Positions 1 through 11,446 of a stretch of 64,000 bases of DNA are shown here, one piece after another. Each line of letters starts with the position of its first letter. Within the stretch, counting starts at the first letter, position 1. This DNA is from Proteromonas lacertae (lineage: Eukaryota; Sar; Bigyra; Opalinata; Proteromonadidae). Position numbers and translations under genes: made by a program. The DNA lies in the NCBI GenBank assembly GCA_002245135.1, contig NGBS01000621.1, positions 1 through 64,000 on the forward strand. Direction: 5' to 3'. The notes below the pieces were generated by a model. That model was not told the DNA's origin and made no database searches. It was given only the letters and a program-made list of their open reading frames with translations.

Positions 1-3000
1 AATATAAAAAGCAATCAAATAGTCGAAGTAGATCATACAAAAGTAGAAGGATTGGAAGTATTTTTTAAATATATTTATTTCATAGAGAAATGAAGAATAT
101 TGTTAGACAAATATTACAAGAAGAATATGGAGATATAAAAATAAATGAGCCAAATTTAACACCTTCTCAAACAACTCAACTAATACAAAAAATAAGAAAT
201 GAATTGTTTTATCAATCTGGTTCTTGTATATACAATATATTTTTCATATTATGTAATAGTGTATGTTAAATTGAGAGAGAAATTAGATAACAGGCAAGTA
301 TTCTCATTTGAACAAAATGATACAAGAATAAGGACAATGTTCAGACTACAATTGCGACAAGCAGTTTCAATAATGAAAGTATATTATTAATTAATTAATA
401 CATCATTTAGATTGAAAAAGATATAATAGAACCATTTAAGAAAGAATTAGAAATCAAGAATTCAGATACAATGGATTATATGGAAATACATATCAACAGT
501 TTCCTGAAGTAGAATTAATGTTTAAAGTAGGTGAAAGAAATGCACATAATAAAAACAACAACAAAAAGTCAATATTCAAAGAACTTCATGCTGATGAAGA
601 AAAGATGAAAGAATATAGAAGAAAGCAAGATTTAGAACGACAAAAACGAAAAGCAGCAGTAATTGAAAAATCAAGAAAAAGAGTAAATGAATTAAAAGAA
701 GTGGTAAGAAAAGAATTGAAAGAATTAGCTGGAATAAAAGAAGAAGAAGAAGAGAAGAAGTAAAAAGAAAATTATCAAACCCAAACCTCCACCAACTCCA
801 AAATATACAACTGAAGTGGTAAAAGACACAAATGGGTTTGATCTAAGAAGGAAAAAAGTCTTAGGAAGGTACAATTCTCAAATAAAGCTCGTCACATTTG
901 ATAAAAGTTGTCAATCTCCAAGAAATCCAACAGTAGTAAAAGAATTATTCAAACAAGATAAAATCAATCAATTTCCTATTGTAGAAACACTTTTAAAAGA
1001 GATTGGCACATTACAACTTGAATTTTTTCCACAGTTTACATCTGTTGATACAACTAAACCATTATTATTTTATGCAGAACCTTTATTAATGAAAATAAGT
1101 TCAGAAACTGAAGTTGTATTAGCTCCAAGACCACCTGCTATAACTTATGATAATTTGAAATTTAAACATATTTTATTTACTACAGATCATCTTTGTAGTT
1201 GTTTTAATGATACTGTTATTGATCATTCGAATGATAAACCATTGATGTTGAAGAATTACGAATTGCCTAAGATAAATGATGATGATTTAGATTCATTTCT
1301 ATTAAGAAGATTAGCAATAGCCACAAAATTTTAAAGAAACAAGATGAAGTCATTCAACCATTTGATTCAAAAACATTGAAGCCTGATCCGATCACACCGC
1401 ATGAATTACCAAAAGAAGAGAATGTGAATGAATTTGAGGAAAGTGAGATGGATAAACAAGCTGATGAATTAATAAAACAATTAATGGAAGGTAAAAAATC
1501 AACAAATCCACCAATAATAATTGATGAAAACGGTAATGAAATAGAATGTGAAAGTTTAGAAGAAGATGAAAATGACAGTGAGTTTATAAAAGAAGCAAAA
1601 CGAAGAGCAAAAGAGAAGATCTTAACTGAAAAACCAAATATTTCTCCTGATTTCAATCAAGATGGTACTCCAAGGACATTAGCTAATACAGATCCTAAAT
1701 TATTGAAGAAAGCACTAGAAGGAATGCTAACTCCTGTTGATATGAGTGTTGTAAGAAATAAGAAGAATAAAAATGATAATAGTGATGAAATGAAGAAGAA
1801 AATGAAGTAAAAAGAAAAAGAAAAAACCAAATGGTGATGGTGATGTAGATTTCTATGAAAATATGCCTGAAGATGAAGATGAAGATGAATATGAATATAT
1901 TGAAGTTGATGAAAATGGTAATGAAATAGAACCAAGTGATAATGATCAAACAACTTCTAATGGATTTAAGAAACTACCTCCAGTTCATTGGGGTGAAGTG
2001 AATGAAAGTGATGATATATATGCCAACATGCCAAAGGAGAAAAAAATAGTGAAAAGAATCAAAGAAAGAAGATTAATCCAGTTATAAAAATGGAGCAAAA
2101 ACCTAAAAAAAAGAGTTTTGTGAAAAATGATGATTCTTTAATTACTCATATTACTGAGATTGATGCTAAAGTTGATACACATCGAAGAACTTCATTTGTT
2201 TCAGTAAAAAATGACAAAGGAGAGATGGAAGAAGCAACTATTGAATTTGGAGTGATTAATTCAGAATCTTTTAGTGATAATGGAAAGAGTGAAAGTAACA
2301 AAAATAAAGAAGAAGAAGAAGAAGAAAATAATGATGATGTTATTGAACAAATGAAATCAATTCATGATAATGATGAAGAAGAATTAAAGAAACTAAATGA
2401 AAATAATAAAAAGCAACAACAGCATGTAATCCAGTTCAATCCTGATAGATATGTGAAACAAAAGGAGAAGGTGAGTATAGTGAGAGAATATGAAAAAAGA
2501 GATTCAAATACAGCAACCACAAAACTACCCAATATTTCAGATATTAACAATTTATTAAATGAAAATGAAGAAGTAAAAGATAATAGTAATCAATCACCCA
2601 CACAACAGCAACCATTCAAAAGAATAGTATCAAAATCAAGACCATTAACCAGAAAGAATTCTCCAAATAAGAAAAGACCAGCAACTACAGAACAAGAAGT
2701 TCCAAAACTTAAGACAATGGATACAAATCCTTTACCAACTCCACCACCACAACTACTGAATAAAACAGCTCCACCGCATATTAGAAGAGTTAATATAAAG
2801 TTTAATAAACCTGAAAATAATAATAATAATAATAATCAATCTCCAACTAATAATAATAATAAATCAAAATCTCCAACAATTGAACCACTGACTAACGAAG
2901 AAATTGACAAAATCAAAGAAGAATTAGAATTAAGAGAGAATCAATCAATTAGAATGGAATATGAAAAGAAAAAGAAGATTAAAGATAGATTGAATGGTTT

Positions 3001-3691
3001 ATTTGAAACATTAGAAATGCCATTACAATCTCGTTTAGATTTTGTAGTCAGATATTCACATCCTCCACTTCAAGAACATTTAGAAGAGGTTTTATACTCA
3101 ATGGAAAATATTGCTCGATATATTGTTAAAAGAGAAAACGCATTAGAAAACTTGAGAAAGTTTGAATCTAAACATTCTGATCCTCGAAGATTTCTAGGAA
3201 ATAATAAGCAACAGCAAAGTGGTTTAGAGTTTATTAAAGAACAAAAGAAGAGAAAAACTCTTGAAACCAAGTTGGAATATTATACGGATAAGTGTTACAA
3301 GATATTAACTGACTTTGCTAAAGTATCGAAAGAGAATATAACTTATAAAGGAGAAGCATATCATGAAAAAATGGAATGCGATAAAACTTCAATGTTATAT
3401 GAATTGGAAGATGAAAGAATTGAAGAATTTAGAAAGAAAATGAAAGACAATGCTGTTGCTGAACCATTTGCTAATAATGAGAAAATATATCTACCAGATA
3501 TAGCAAAATACAATAGATTAGCTACATCTCCAATATCTTTAGAAGAATACAAGTTGTTAAAACCGCCAGATTGGAAACCTCCAGGAAGAGGCTCAATTAC
3601 AGGTCCTTTAAGCTCACTTCGTGCTCATGAGCCTTATGCTCCACCATCTTCTCATATTTCATTCAGAGAAGACTCTCCAAGTCCATCATAG
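1..3691 (+). CDS. Charged low-complexity coiled-coil protein, 5' partial
   Basis: I do not recognise this gene. Sequence before base 60 looks like an upstream exon, so the true start is probably outside the window; an ATG at 90 is an alternative. Introns are visible at about 226-259 and 379-410 (GTATAT...TAG). The product is rich in Lys, Glu, Asn and Gln: a coiled coil at 520-760, an acidic linker at 1370-2080, a Pro/Asn-rich part at 2580-2890, and a better ordered helical domain at 2930-3470. The tail is basic and Pro-rich (PPGRGSITGP). The reading frame breaks about five times, near 441 (-1), 755 (+1), 1331 (-1), 1805 (+1) and 2042 (-1). Composition and repeated themes continue across each break, so I read it as one gene. 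Function unknown. Confidence 0.6.
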
Positions 3692-3756
3692 TAGAAGTAA
3701 ATTGATTAATAATTTAATAGTTGTTTATATGATGTATTTTGGATGAATATATAACA

Positions 3757-3828
3757 GCTGTGATAGCTCAGATGGGAGAGCGTTAGACTGAAGATCTAAA
3801 GGTCGCTGGTTCAATCCCGGCTCATAGC
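3757..3828 (+). tRNA. tRNA-Phe (GAA)
   Basis: A 72-nt cloverleaf. The 7-bp acceptor pairs GCTGTGA with TCATAGC and contains one G-T pair. The D-arm/A box is TAGCTCAGATGGGAGAGCG. The anticodon stem TTAGA/TCTAA encloses the loop CTGAAGA, giving anticodon GAA (Phe). The T-arm GCTGG/CCGGC has loop TTCAATC, and the B box GGTTCAATCC is good. There is no intron and no encoded CCA. A T-rich run downstream (3832-3850) suits a Pol III terminator. Confidence 0.95.
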
Positions 3829-3933
3829 GTTGTTTTTTATTTTTTTTTTATTTTTCGTTTTATTTTTCATTACATATTAAAAATTGAGTTGCTAATTAAA
3901 CTATATTACATAACTGCAAATGCGACTAGAAGA

Positions 3934-4600
3934 ATGAGCGAAGGAGATACCTGTACAAAAATTGAAAAGAACGTGAATTACATCACCTTAGATGATAGAG
4001 ATGTTCAGTATTATACCATTAAAGGGTATTGTAAACCAGGCTGAACCTTATTGTGATAATCCATCTAATGTGACTTATCATATTATAGCATTCAATCCTT
4101 CAAAGTTTGTTATGCATAACAAACAGCCTATTAAGAACTATTTCAAGGAAGTAAAAGAGGTATTGAAAAAAATATTATTAGATGCTGCTATGAGTTACAC
4201 AGAAGACAGTGATTTAAAGAAGGAATTTAAGAAAAGAGGTGTTAAAGTGATAATACCAGATGATAACAAATCTATAAAATTATGGACATGGAAAAATAAG
4301 ATAAAGAACCTCAATGCAGCTCTTTTTAACGGTTGTCAATGCGATATTAGAGTAAAAAGTATTGCCATTACTGATAAAAAAGATAATGAAAAATTTGCAA
4401 TCATTCTGAAATTCGAGATAGATTCCAGCATCAAGATATTCGAAAAGAAAGATAAGAATGAAGATGAGAATGAGGATAAGTGTGCCCAACCAGATGATTT
4501 TAATGATCAAGATTTGAAGGTTTGCATATATGTCTTTGTTCTGAAGTCTAACATGCATAATATTAATGGAATTGATGTATTATTATTTATTATTAAATGA
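3934..4600 (+). CDS. Hypothetical protein, about 221 residues
   Basis: The ATG at 3934 opens MSEGDTCTKIEK and runs in one frame to about 4020. There an extra base in GGGTATT moves the reading by +1 into a second frame that is open to 4600. Allowing one extra base, the span is an exact multiple of three (221 codons plus stop). The sequence is soluble-looking and basic, with an acidic stretch at 4440-4490 (KNEDENEDK). I recognise no domain. A shorter model starting at 3992 avoids the frame break. The 3' end overlaps, by a few bases, a candidate minus-strand ORF. Confidence 0.45.
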
Positions 4601-5073
4601 ATAATTATAGTTAATTAATTCATCTGGTAATTTGTTTTTCTCCATCTCATGAACAATTTTCTTGATTTTTAGGTATGCTATAATGTTTAGTGAGCCTAAT
4701 ATATTAAGTACACCATCTAAAATTTTCCAATCTATTGAATCTGATGGAGGGATGATTTCATTTCCATCTAAACAAATAAATACAATTTCCTAATTTTAAA
4801 GCATAATAATAACAATAAAATTACAGCTAATTATTTAGCTATTTGTGTTTAATAAACACCCTATATTGTAAAGATCTTAAAGTAATTAATGGATTTCTTT
4901 CCATACATCTAATAACAAATCTCACCATTCTACTATTAATCTTTACTAATTTTTCCGCTGAAGACTAAGCTGAACACTCTTGCATCTTCCTCTTCTGATC
5001 TACTCTCTTCAATACAATATCTGACGATCATTTTTCTAATATTCGGTTCTATGGCTTTTCCTTTAGCTGGCAT
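4583..5073 (-). pseudogene. Possible Tc1/mariner-like helix-turn-helix relic
   Basis: The minus strand opens with MPAKGKAIEPNIRK at 5073 and, after a change of frame near 4945, continues with INSRMVRFVIRCMERNPL and TLRSLQ. That spacing resembles the N-terminal paired helix-turn-helix region of Tc1/mariner-type transposases; this is inference from pattern only. A second open segment at 4583-4790 (EIVFICLDGNEI...) follows an intron-like stretch ending TTAG. No DDE catalytic domain is present. It could instead be a small host gene with one intron. The nearby foldback element at 5109-5724 makes a mobile origin plausible but proves nothing. Confidence 0.3.
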
Positions 5074-5108
5074 CTATTTAAGAATATATATTATTGTCAT
5101 ACAAGAGC

Positions 5109-5359
5109 TGTTGTTCCCCGTTGAGTACAACTCCCCGTTGAGCGATTAGAGACTTTAGAAACAAACTAAATGCATATTCTTACTTATTTTGATGAATAAT
5201 TGTTACTTTTATACTTACTTTGTCATAGAACTTATGTCTGCAATATACTTTTTTGATAACTTTAGTATAGAATATATGAAACGCATTTATTTTTATTTTT
5301 TATTTTAATGTTTTATTCATTACTAGAGACTAAAATGAATTAACTGAAATGATTAAAAT
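5109..5359 (+). repeat. Left terminal inverted repeat of the MITE
   Basis: This arm starts TGTTGTTCCCCGTTGAG and contains a second CCCCGTTGAG 17 bp further in, so the terminus holds a short internal direct repeat (CCCCGTTGAG...CTCCCCGTTGAG). Such subterminal repeats are often transposase-binding sites in DNA elements; that role is inferred. Confidence 0.8.
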
Positions 5360-5472
5360 ACTTAAATTCTAATTTGAAGACCTTAAAAACCAAAAAATAA
5401 AAATAAAGTCAAGCCTCACTCAAGCCAACTTTTTACATTTCTTTTTTAGACATGTATAAGTAAATGTTCATT

Positions 5473-5724
5473 AATTCTAATCATTTCAATTAATCAATTT
5501 TAGTCTGTAGTAATGAATGAAACACTAAAACGAAAAATAAAAATAAATGCGTTTCATATATTCTATACTAAAGTTATCAAAAAAGTATATTGCAGACATA
5601 AGTTCTATGACAAAGTAAGTATAAAAGTAACAATTATTCATCAAAATAAGTAAGAATATGCATTTAGTTTGTTTCTAAAGTCTCTAATCGCTCAACGGGG
5701 AGTTGTACTCAACGGGTAACAACA
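5473..5724 (-). repeat. Right terminal inverted repeat of the MITE
   Basis: Read on the minus strand it starts TGTTGTTACCCGTTGAG, and it matches the left arm over its whole length with few differences. It also carries GCGTTTCATAT, which resembles the TCGTTTCAT element found upstream of several genes in the window. Confidence 0.8.
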
Positions 5725-5761
5725 AGAGCAAAATAAACATGAAAAAATAAAAAATTAAAAT

Positions 5762-5945
5762 AAAAAAAAACTCCGCTTGAAGCAGTGTTTATATGCAGAG
5801 AATACACTTCCAAGTTCGGCTGAAAAAAGAGAATGAGCCGAGAATAAGATAAGAAAAAGAATGATGTGTTTTTATTAATCAAAAACGTTTTTATTGATGA
5901 AAATACAATATGGGGGAATGACTCACAAGTGATTTCCCCCCTTAC
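5762..5945. other. Structured GC-richer intergenic patch, possible ncRNA
   Basis: This patch stands out from its AT-rich surroundings. It contains CGGCT...AGCCG inverted segments (5817-5845). It also contains a strong hairpin, GGGGGAA at 5912-5918 against TTCCCCC at 5934-5940, with an inner TCAC/GTGA pair. On the minus strand it ends GCGGAG followed by nine T residues (5762-5770), which would suit a Pol III terminator. I do not recognise a named RNA family. The rest of 5725-6064 shows no gene. Confidence 0.3.
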
Positions 5946-6064
5946 TCATTATTATTGTAATAATTAGCTTACAGCAATATACAGACATCAAAAATTAAAA
6001 AAATCATTTTAAATCCGAAAACCGTAACCCCAACTTTCTTTTTATTTTTTTATTCTTGCTTCAA

Positions 6065-7085
6065 ATGGATCGTACAAGTGATTTTTTGCAATTTTTATCC
6101 GATAATAATATATCACAGGATAGAATAAATACTATAGGAGAAAATAATGGTTTTTTGATAAAAGCTAACCAAATTGTATTCTATTTTAATTTAATAGTAG
6201 TATAATAATATTCAATTACTAGAAGATACATTAGAAAGTATTGAAAAGTATTGAATATATTGTAAAAGTGTAGAGATGTTAATCTAGAAGAAGAGAATAA
6301 AGATGTTGAAGACGAGATGATAATGGAAAATTTGAAATTATGTGATGAAGAAATAAATCAATATAATGAAGAAATAGAAGGTATAAAAGTTAGATTTAAC
6401 CTAATTTAGTATCAGATATTAATCAAACAGAATTATCTCACTATACAAAAGTTAAAGAATATTTATATGATGTATATATACGTTTTTATATAATTGTTAT
6501 AGAAATTGAAGGTATTTACCAAAGAGTTTAAAATGTACAGAAGAAGAAGAACAAAATTATGTGAATTATTATCTACTCGACTTGTAGATCCTATTACTAT
6601 ATCCAGAAACATGAAAATGGCAAAAAATATAAATACTCTATCTATGGAAGATGAAAAAACAGATATTAGATATAATAAAGAAGACAGAGAAAAATTATAC
6701 AATGAAAATTTATCATTAATGGTATGTATAATAATAGTAGTAAAATATATAAATTATTAGAGTAAATTCAAAACTGAAGAGGAAGAAGTAAGGTATAAAT
6801 ATTATAAATTTTATATTATATGTTTTATATATCAACAGATTACTAGAAGTTAAAGCACAGGAAACTGCAGAATTAATTGAACAATTTTCAACAACTGTGA
6901 TGGAACAGCATGAGACTATAGGTGAAATATCAATGAATTTGGAAGATACACAATTTCACTTAGAAAAGGGGAATAAATATTTGGATAAGACAATAGAGTA
7001 TAATACAAACTCAAGATTTGTTATGTTTGTATACACTATGCTGATGACATTTTCCATATTATTTTTGAATTGGTATAATAGATAA
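6065..7085 (+). CDS. STX18: Syntaxin-18/Ufe1-like Qa-SNARE
   Basis: A 274-residue tail-anchored SNARE spread over seven exons; introns are 6176-6200, 6248-6273, 6381-6409, 6472-6502, 6722-6760 and 6793-6838, and the exon sum is an exact multiple of three. The N-terminal half is helical and charged. The SNARE helix is encoded at about 6840-7010 (LLEVKAQETAELIEQFSTTV onward, central EQHETIGEI). A single C-terminal membrane span of about 20 residues ends LFLNWYNR, very close to the LFLDWYDS end of animal syntaxin-18. The family acts on the ER membrane in retrograde Golgi-to-ER fusion with Sec20 and Use1. Another Qa-SNARE is possible, but the C-terminus favours STX18. Confidence 0.8.
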
Positions 7086-7176
7086 TGTAATTCTCGTTTT
7101 AAAGTGTTTTTTGGAATTATTACTTAGATTTACATAATTACTGTCATTTTTTGGTCATTTTTACTAGAAATAATTA

Positions 7177-10100
7177 ATGACGAAATTTGAGATATCAGAA
7201 GAGTTAATTGCATTGTGTAAGAGTGAAAAGGAAAAAGGAAAGCATGAATTGTATGTAGAAGGATGTACTATATTTTATAGAACAAATTTGTTGAATAATG
7301 CCATTTCTTGCTTTAATCCAGGTAATTTTGATGTGGGAAGTATTTTTATATAATTTTATTCTGAGCAGATATACCAGAGCTTAAATCATTTATGTACAAT
7401 CTTTTTACTGAGGTGATTAAGCAAAAGATTGAGGTTCCATTAGTAGTTGGTGTATTAGATTGCATAAAAGGAAAGCCAGAATATATTGAGATTGTTATAG
7501 ATATCTTATGGTTATTGGGAATAGAAATTGAGAGTAATGAGTCAAAAGAGTTGAGACATATGAGTGAAGAGTGGAAAACATACGGCAAGCTGGTATTGGA
7601 TTTAAATGGAAATGATATTTGCTCAATCGAAGAACTTTCAAGTAGATTAGAAATGAGTGAAATTGAAATCTCAGGAATTCAAAAAGACTACAAATCATTC
7701 GAGAAGAAATTAATCCGTATAAATACCAGATTATACTATACACAAAACAAATACAACTTATTACGTGAAGAAAACGAAGGTTTTAGCAAATTAATTACTG
7801 AGTTATATGTAGTATTAAATGATAAAAATGTGAATGAAATATTATCCCATATTCAATCACTAATTGGTTATTTTGATTTAGATCCACATAGAGTATGTGA
7901 TATTATATTAACGTGTTTTGAATCTCAATTACAATATTATAATAGTTATATTCAAATACTATCAAACTTAGAAAGAGAATATATTCCACATATTTTAGGA
8001 TTTAAATTTAGACAACATGTTCCAACAGATCCTTCTAATACAAGAACACCTGATTCATTGTCATTAGTAACTGCTTACTTAATAGATAATGATATAATCA
8101 CAATTGGCGATATTTACAATCACTTATATCCTGAAGAAAAAGATTTAGCAAATATGTTTAACTCTAGAAAAATGTATGTAGAACAATATAATAAATCATT
8201 GAAAGTAATTACAATCAACGGAATTCAAGCTCCAACCAATAAAAATGATTGTAATATTGTTGATAATCAACATATTCAATTACTTTGTAATTTATTAAGA
8301 ATCGGTAGTTGGAAGAATTTTATGATTTATTACAAGCATTTATCATCTTTAGAAATCAATATTTTATATGATAAACAAATAATTATATCATTATGTAATT
8401 ATTTGTTATATTTAATCTCGCCTATCTATGAAAACAGTATATCTATTCAGAAGAAATTAAACCAAGATTATAAATCATATTATACAAATAAAAAGATTAA
8501 AGTCACGTCCAACAAATCATTACCACGTGTAAATGATTTCAAAGAGTTATTAAATACACTGGACACTGTATTAAGTGTATTAAGATATATGGTAATAACA
8601 GATATTACATTATTTACATATATTTGTAGATTATTGAGGTATTATATCAATCAAGAGTCAGATTATTTCCAACAGAATGATAACCATCAATTATTGATGA
8701 AAATATTATCATCTTATTTAGTTCCTAGTTTGTCCTTAGTAAATTACAATCCTGCACTAAGTCATGAACTATGGACTATTTTAGATAACTTTCCATTCTA
8801 CCAGCGTTATGAAATATACTCATATTGGCAATATCTCAATAGTACAGAACCAATATTAGAAGCAAGTTGTAAAACAATGGAAAATAATGCAACTCAAAAG
8901 ATGAAAAGATTGACTAAAGATAATGGTGGAATAATTGGTAGACAAATATCAATATTAACTCATTCTAGTCCACTGTCCGTGTTTGAAGTAATATTCCGTC
9001 AGATTGAAAGTTATGACAATTTAATAGGTGTAGTTGTTGATAGTGCAAGATGTTATACTTATTTAAGTTACGATATTTTGTTTTATTATTTCTTATATCA
9101 ATTAAGTAAAGATAGAAGTGAGTTAAAATCTGATGGAGAAAATTTTGAAGATTGGTTATGTAATGTAAGTAGATTTATTGGTTTACTCGCCAATAAATAT
9201 CATTTCACTGATTTAACTGGAATATTTGAATATATAAGTAATACATTAATAAAAGGAAGTATAGGTGAATTATTAATATTAAATTCATTGATTCAAGAAA
9301 TGGGTGGTGTGGAAATAATGAACCACAATAATATAACTGAAAGTCAGTTATTATGTAGCAGTGGCGGAATGCTTTTGATTGGAGAAAAAAGCTTTTACAA
9401 TTACAATTATCGATCTGAAAAAATATCCAAAAAATTAAGAAACACATTGATGAGTAATAACTTGTTAACTAGATTATTAATACAATTAGGTATTGAGAGA
9501 AGTAGAGTAATATATGATTATGAGGATACAAGTAAAAAGATGTTATATTCCTTATTAGATACTACTCATTTATCACTATCTTTATTAGCATATTTATGTT
9601 TTAGAGATAGTGAGTTATATACGTCTTTTACAAATTCTATTGAACATCCATTTGTGTTTAAAGAGAGATATAATATGGATATGGAAGTGATATTTCATTT
9701 ATTAAGAAACAAAATGAAAAATTGTTATTTGAATAATAATAATAATAATAATATTTGGTATCCATATTCGGATCAATTTAAAGAATTATTAAAGAGATGT
9801 TTAAAACCAGAAATCTTAGATTCTATTACTATTGAATTGTATATCACATTTTGGATATTGTCTTATCCTGATGTTAAAGTACCAAGAGAACAATATGATA
9901 AATATATAAAAGAATTAGAAGATAAAATCAAAGATGAAAAAGATATAGATGAAAAGAAAGAGTTAAAATCAACCTTAGAAAAAGTAAAAGAAGAATTAGT
10001 TCAACAAGGCAAAGACTATATGGCAATGGATGCTTTATTAAAGAAGAATAAAGAAATATATTTAAAAGACATCGTCAATCATAAAGAATCGATAAATATA

Positions 10101-11210
10101 TTTATAAAATATTGTATAAAGCCAAGAATCTTATTCAGTTATGATGATGCTATTTATTCAGCAACTTTTGTTGAGAAGATCAACACCATTGGAACTCCTT
10201 ATTTTTCAACTATTCAATTCTATTATAAAATAAGTGATGTTCTATTTCCAATTATTCCAAAGTTGAGTGAAAGAGAAGCAAGTAATTTGGGTTTGTTTTT
10301 ATGTGAATTGTGGAGAAAGTTGAATGAATGGAGAAGTAATAAAAACACTTATACGAAAGAATGTGAAAATAATCCTGGTTTTTGTAAGAAATACCGTCAA
10401 TTAGAAAGTGAAAAATATGGTTATGATGAATATATTAAGATATATAGTAAAATGCACAAAACTCAAATCGAATCGTTTTTAAATTACTTAAAAAGTGATG
10501 AATATTCAAATCTAAGAAATAGTTTGATAGTATTGAAAAAGATGATAGATGTATATCCAATGATAAAAAGTGATTATGATAATTTAATTTTATCAATAAA
10601 AAGTATTATAAACAATAAACGATTTGAAGATGTGACATTATTTGCGAAGAATTATAATGCTGAATTATTAAAGAATGAAAGTCGAATGATCAATTATAAA
10701 TCAAAACCGACAATTCATTCGAATATATCTAATACTCCAAATACAACTCCTCGAGATACTAATGTCATAAAGAAAACAATAATAACTCCATCACTTCCAC
10801 CTACTTCAACTACTAATAATGCATCATCATCAAATATAGAAGTGAAACGAGAGAATTCCAAGAACATGGATGAATTGAATAGAAGTGAAGCAACTAAACG
10901 AAAAGAAGCTCCAAGCTCCAATGAAAATATTCCTTCCAAGAAAACCAAACTATCATCCAATATAAAAGTAAAAGAAGAAATAAAACGAGAAAATAATAAT
11001 AATAATGAACGAGAAAGATCTCATTCTCGTTCTTCAAGTCATCGAAATGAAGATCGAAGACAATCTTCATCAACCAGAGGAATAATAAGAAAAGAAGAAG
11101 GTGAATTAAATGACTATCAAAATCGAAATAAACGAGATTATAATAATCATAATGACAATGATTATGAAGAAAAAAGATATGGTAGAAGAGGTAGTAATAG
11201 ACGAAGATGA
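7177..11210 (+). CDS. THOC2: THO complex subunit 2
   Basis: A 1328-residue protein with one intron (7322-7368) and an intact frame. THOC2 is the scaffold of the THO/TREX complex, which couples transcription to mRNA packaging and export in the nucleus. Diagnostic segments lie at about 8780-9300: YQRYEIYSYWQ, MKRLTKDNGG, GRQISILTHSSPLSVF and QIESYDNLIGVVVDSARCYT. These match the conserved core around RLTKEN and QIESYDNLI of animal THOC2. The last 150 residues are disordered and rich in Arg, Ser and Glu (RSHSRSSSHR, then a GRRGSNRRR end), as is usual for the nucleic-acid-binding tail. An Asn run at 9733-9755 is a local expansion. Ends in TGA. Confidence 0.93.
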
Positions 11211-11344
11211 TGGATGATAGAATGACAATCATTATAAAATACTTAAAGTGATAATTTCTCATTTATATTGCTTTTAATTCTAATAATGTCATAAAATACT
11301 ACAGAATTCACTAATCTACTTTTTTTTCTTGTTGTAATTGATTA

Positions 11345-11376
11345 ATATTATGGATAGTAATAAATATCCATAATAT
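11345..11376. other. Perfect 12-bp hairpin downstream of THOC2
   Basis: ATATTATGGATA (11345-11356) and TATCCATAATAT (11365-11376) form a perfect 12-bp stem with an 8-nt loop. It lies 134 bp after the THOC2 stop and 70 bp before the next ATG. A role in 3'-end formation or as a regulatory palindrome is possible but only inferred. Confidence 0.45.
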
Positions 11377-11446
11377 CAAAAGGAAGAAAGGTTTAATCAT
11401 CCTCAAATTCAATTTATAAAAATATATTCGTTTCATATCATCAAAA

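Larger units (their letters stand above)
5109..5724. mobile_element. Foldback MITE with about 250-bp terminal inverted repeats
   Basis: The left arm (5109-5359) and right arm (about 5473-5724) are near-perfect reverse complements, separated by a spacer of about 113 bp without a plausible ORF. Both ends carry TGTTGTT...CCCGTTGAGTACAA. ACAAGAGC is directly repeated just outside (5101-5108 and 5722-5729). This allows an 8-bp target duplication, or a 5-bp one (AGAGC) if the last ACA of the right end belongs to the element. Arm identity is high with a few substitutions and small indels, suggesting a fairly young copy. It encodes no transposase, so it would be non-autonomous. Confidence 0.85.

Noticed and set aside
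5800-5830. 5S rRNA fragment (ACTTCCAAGTTCGGC)
   Set aside because: It resembles a short part of the 5S complement, but the flanks show neither the rest of 5S nor its internal promoter.
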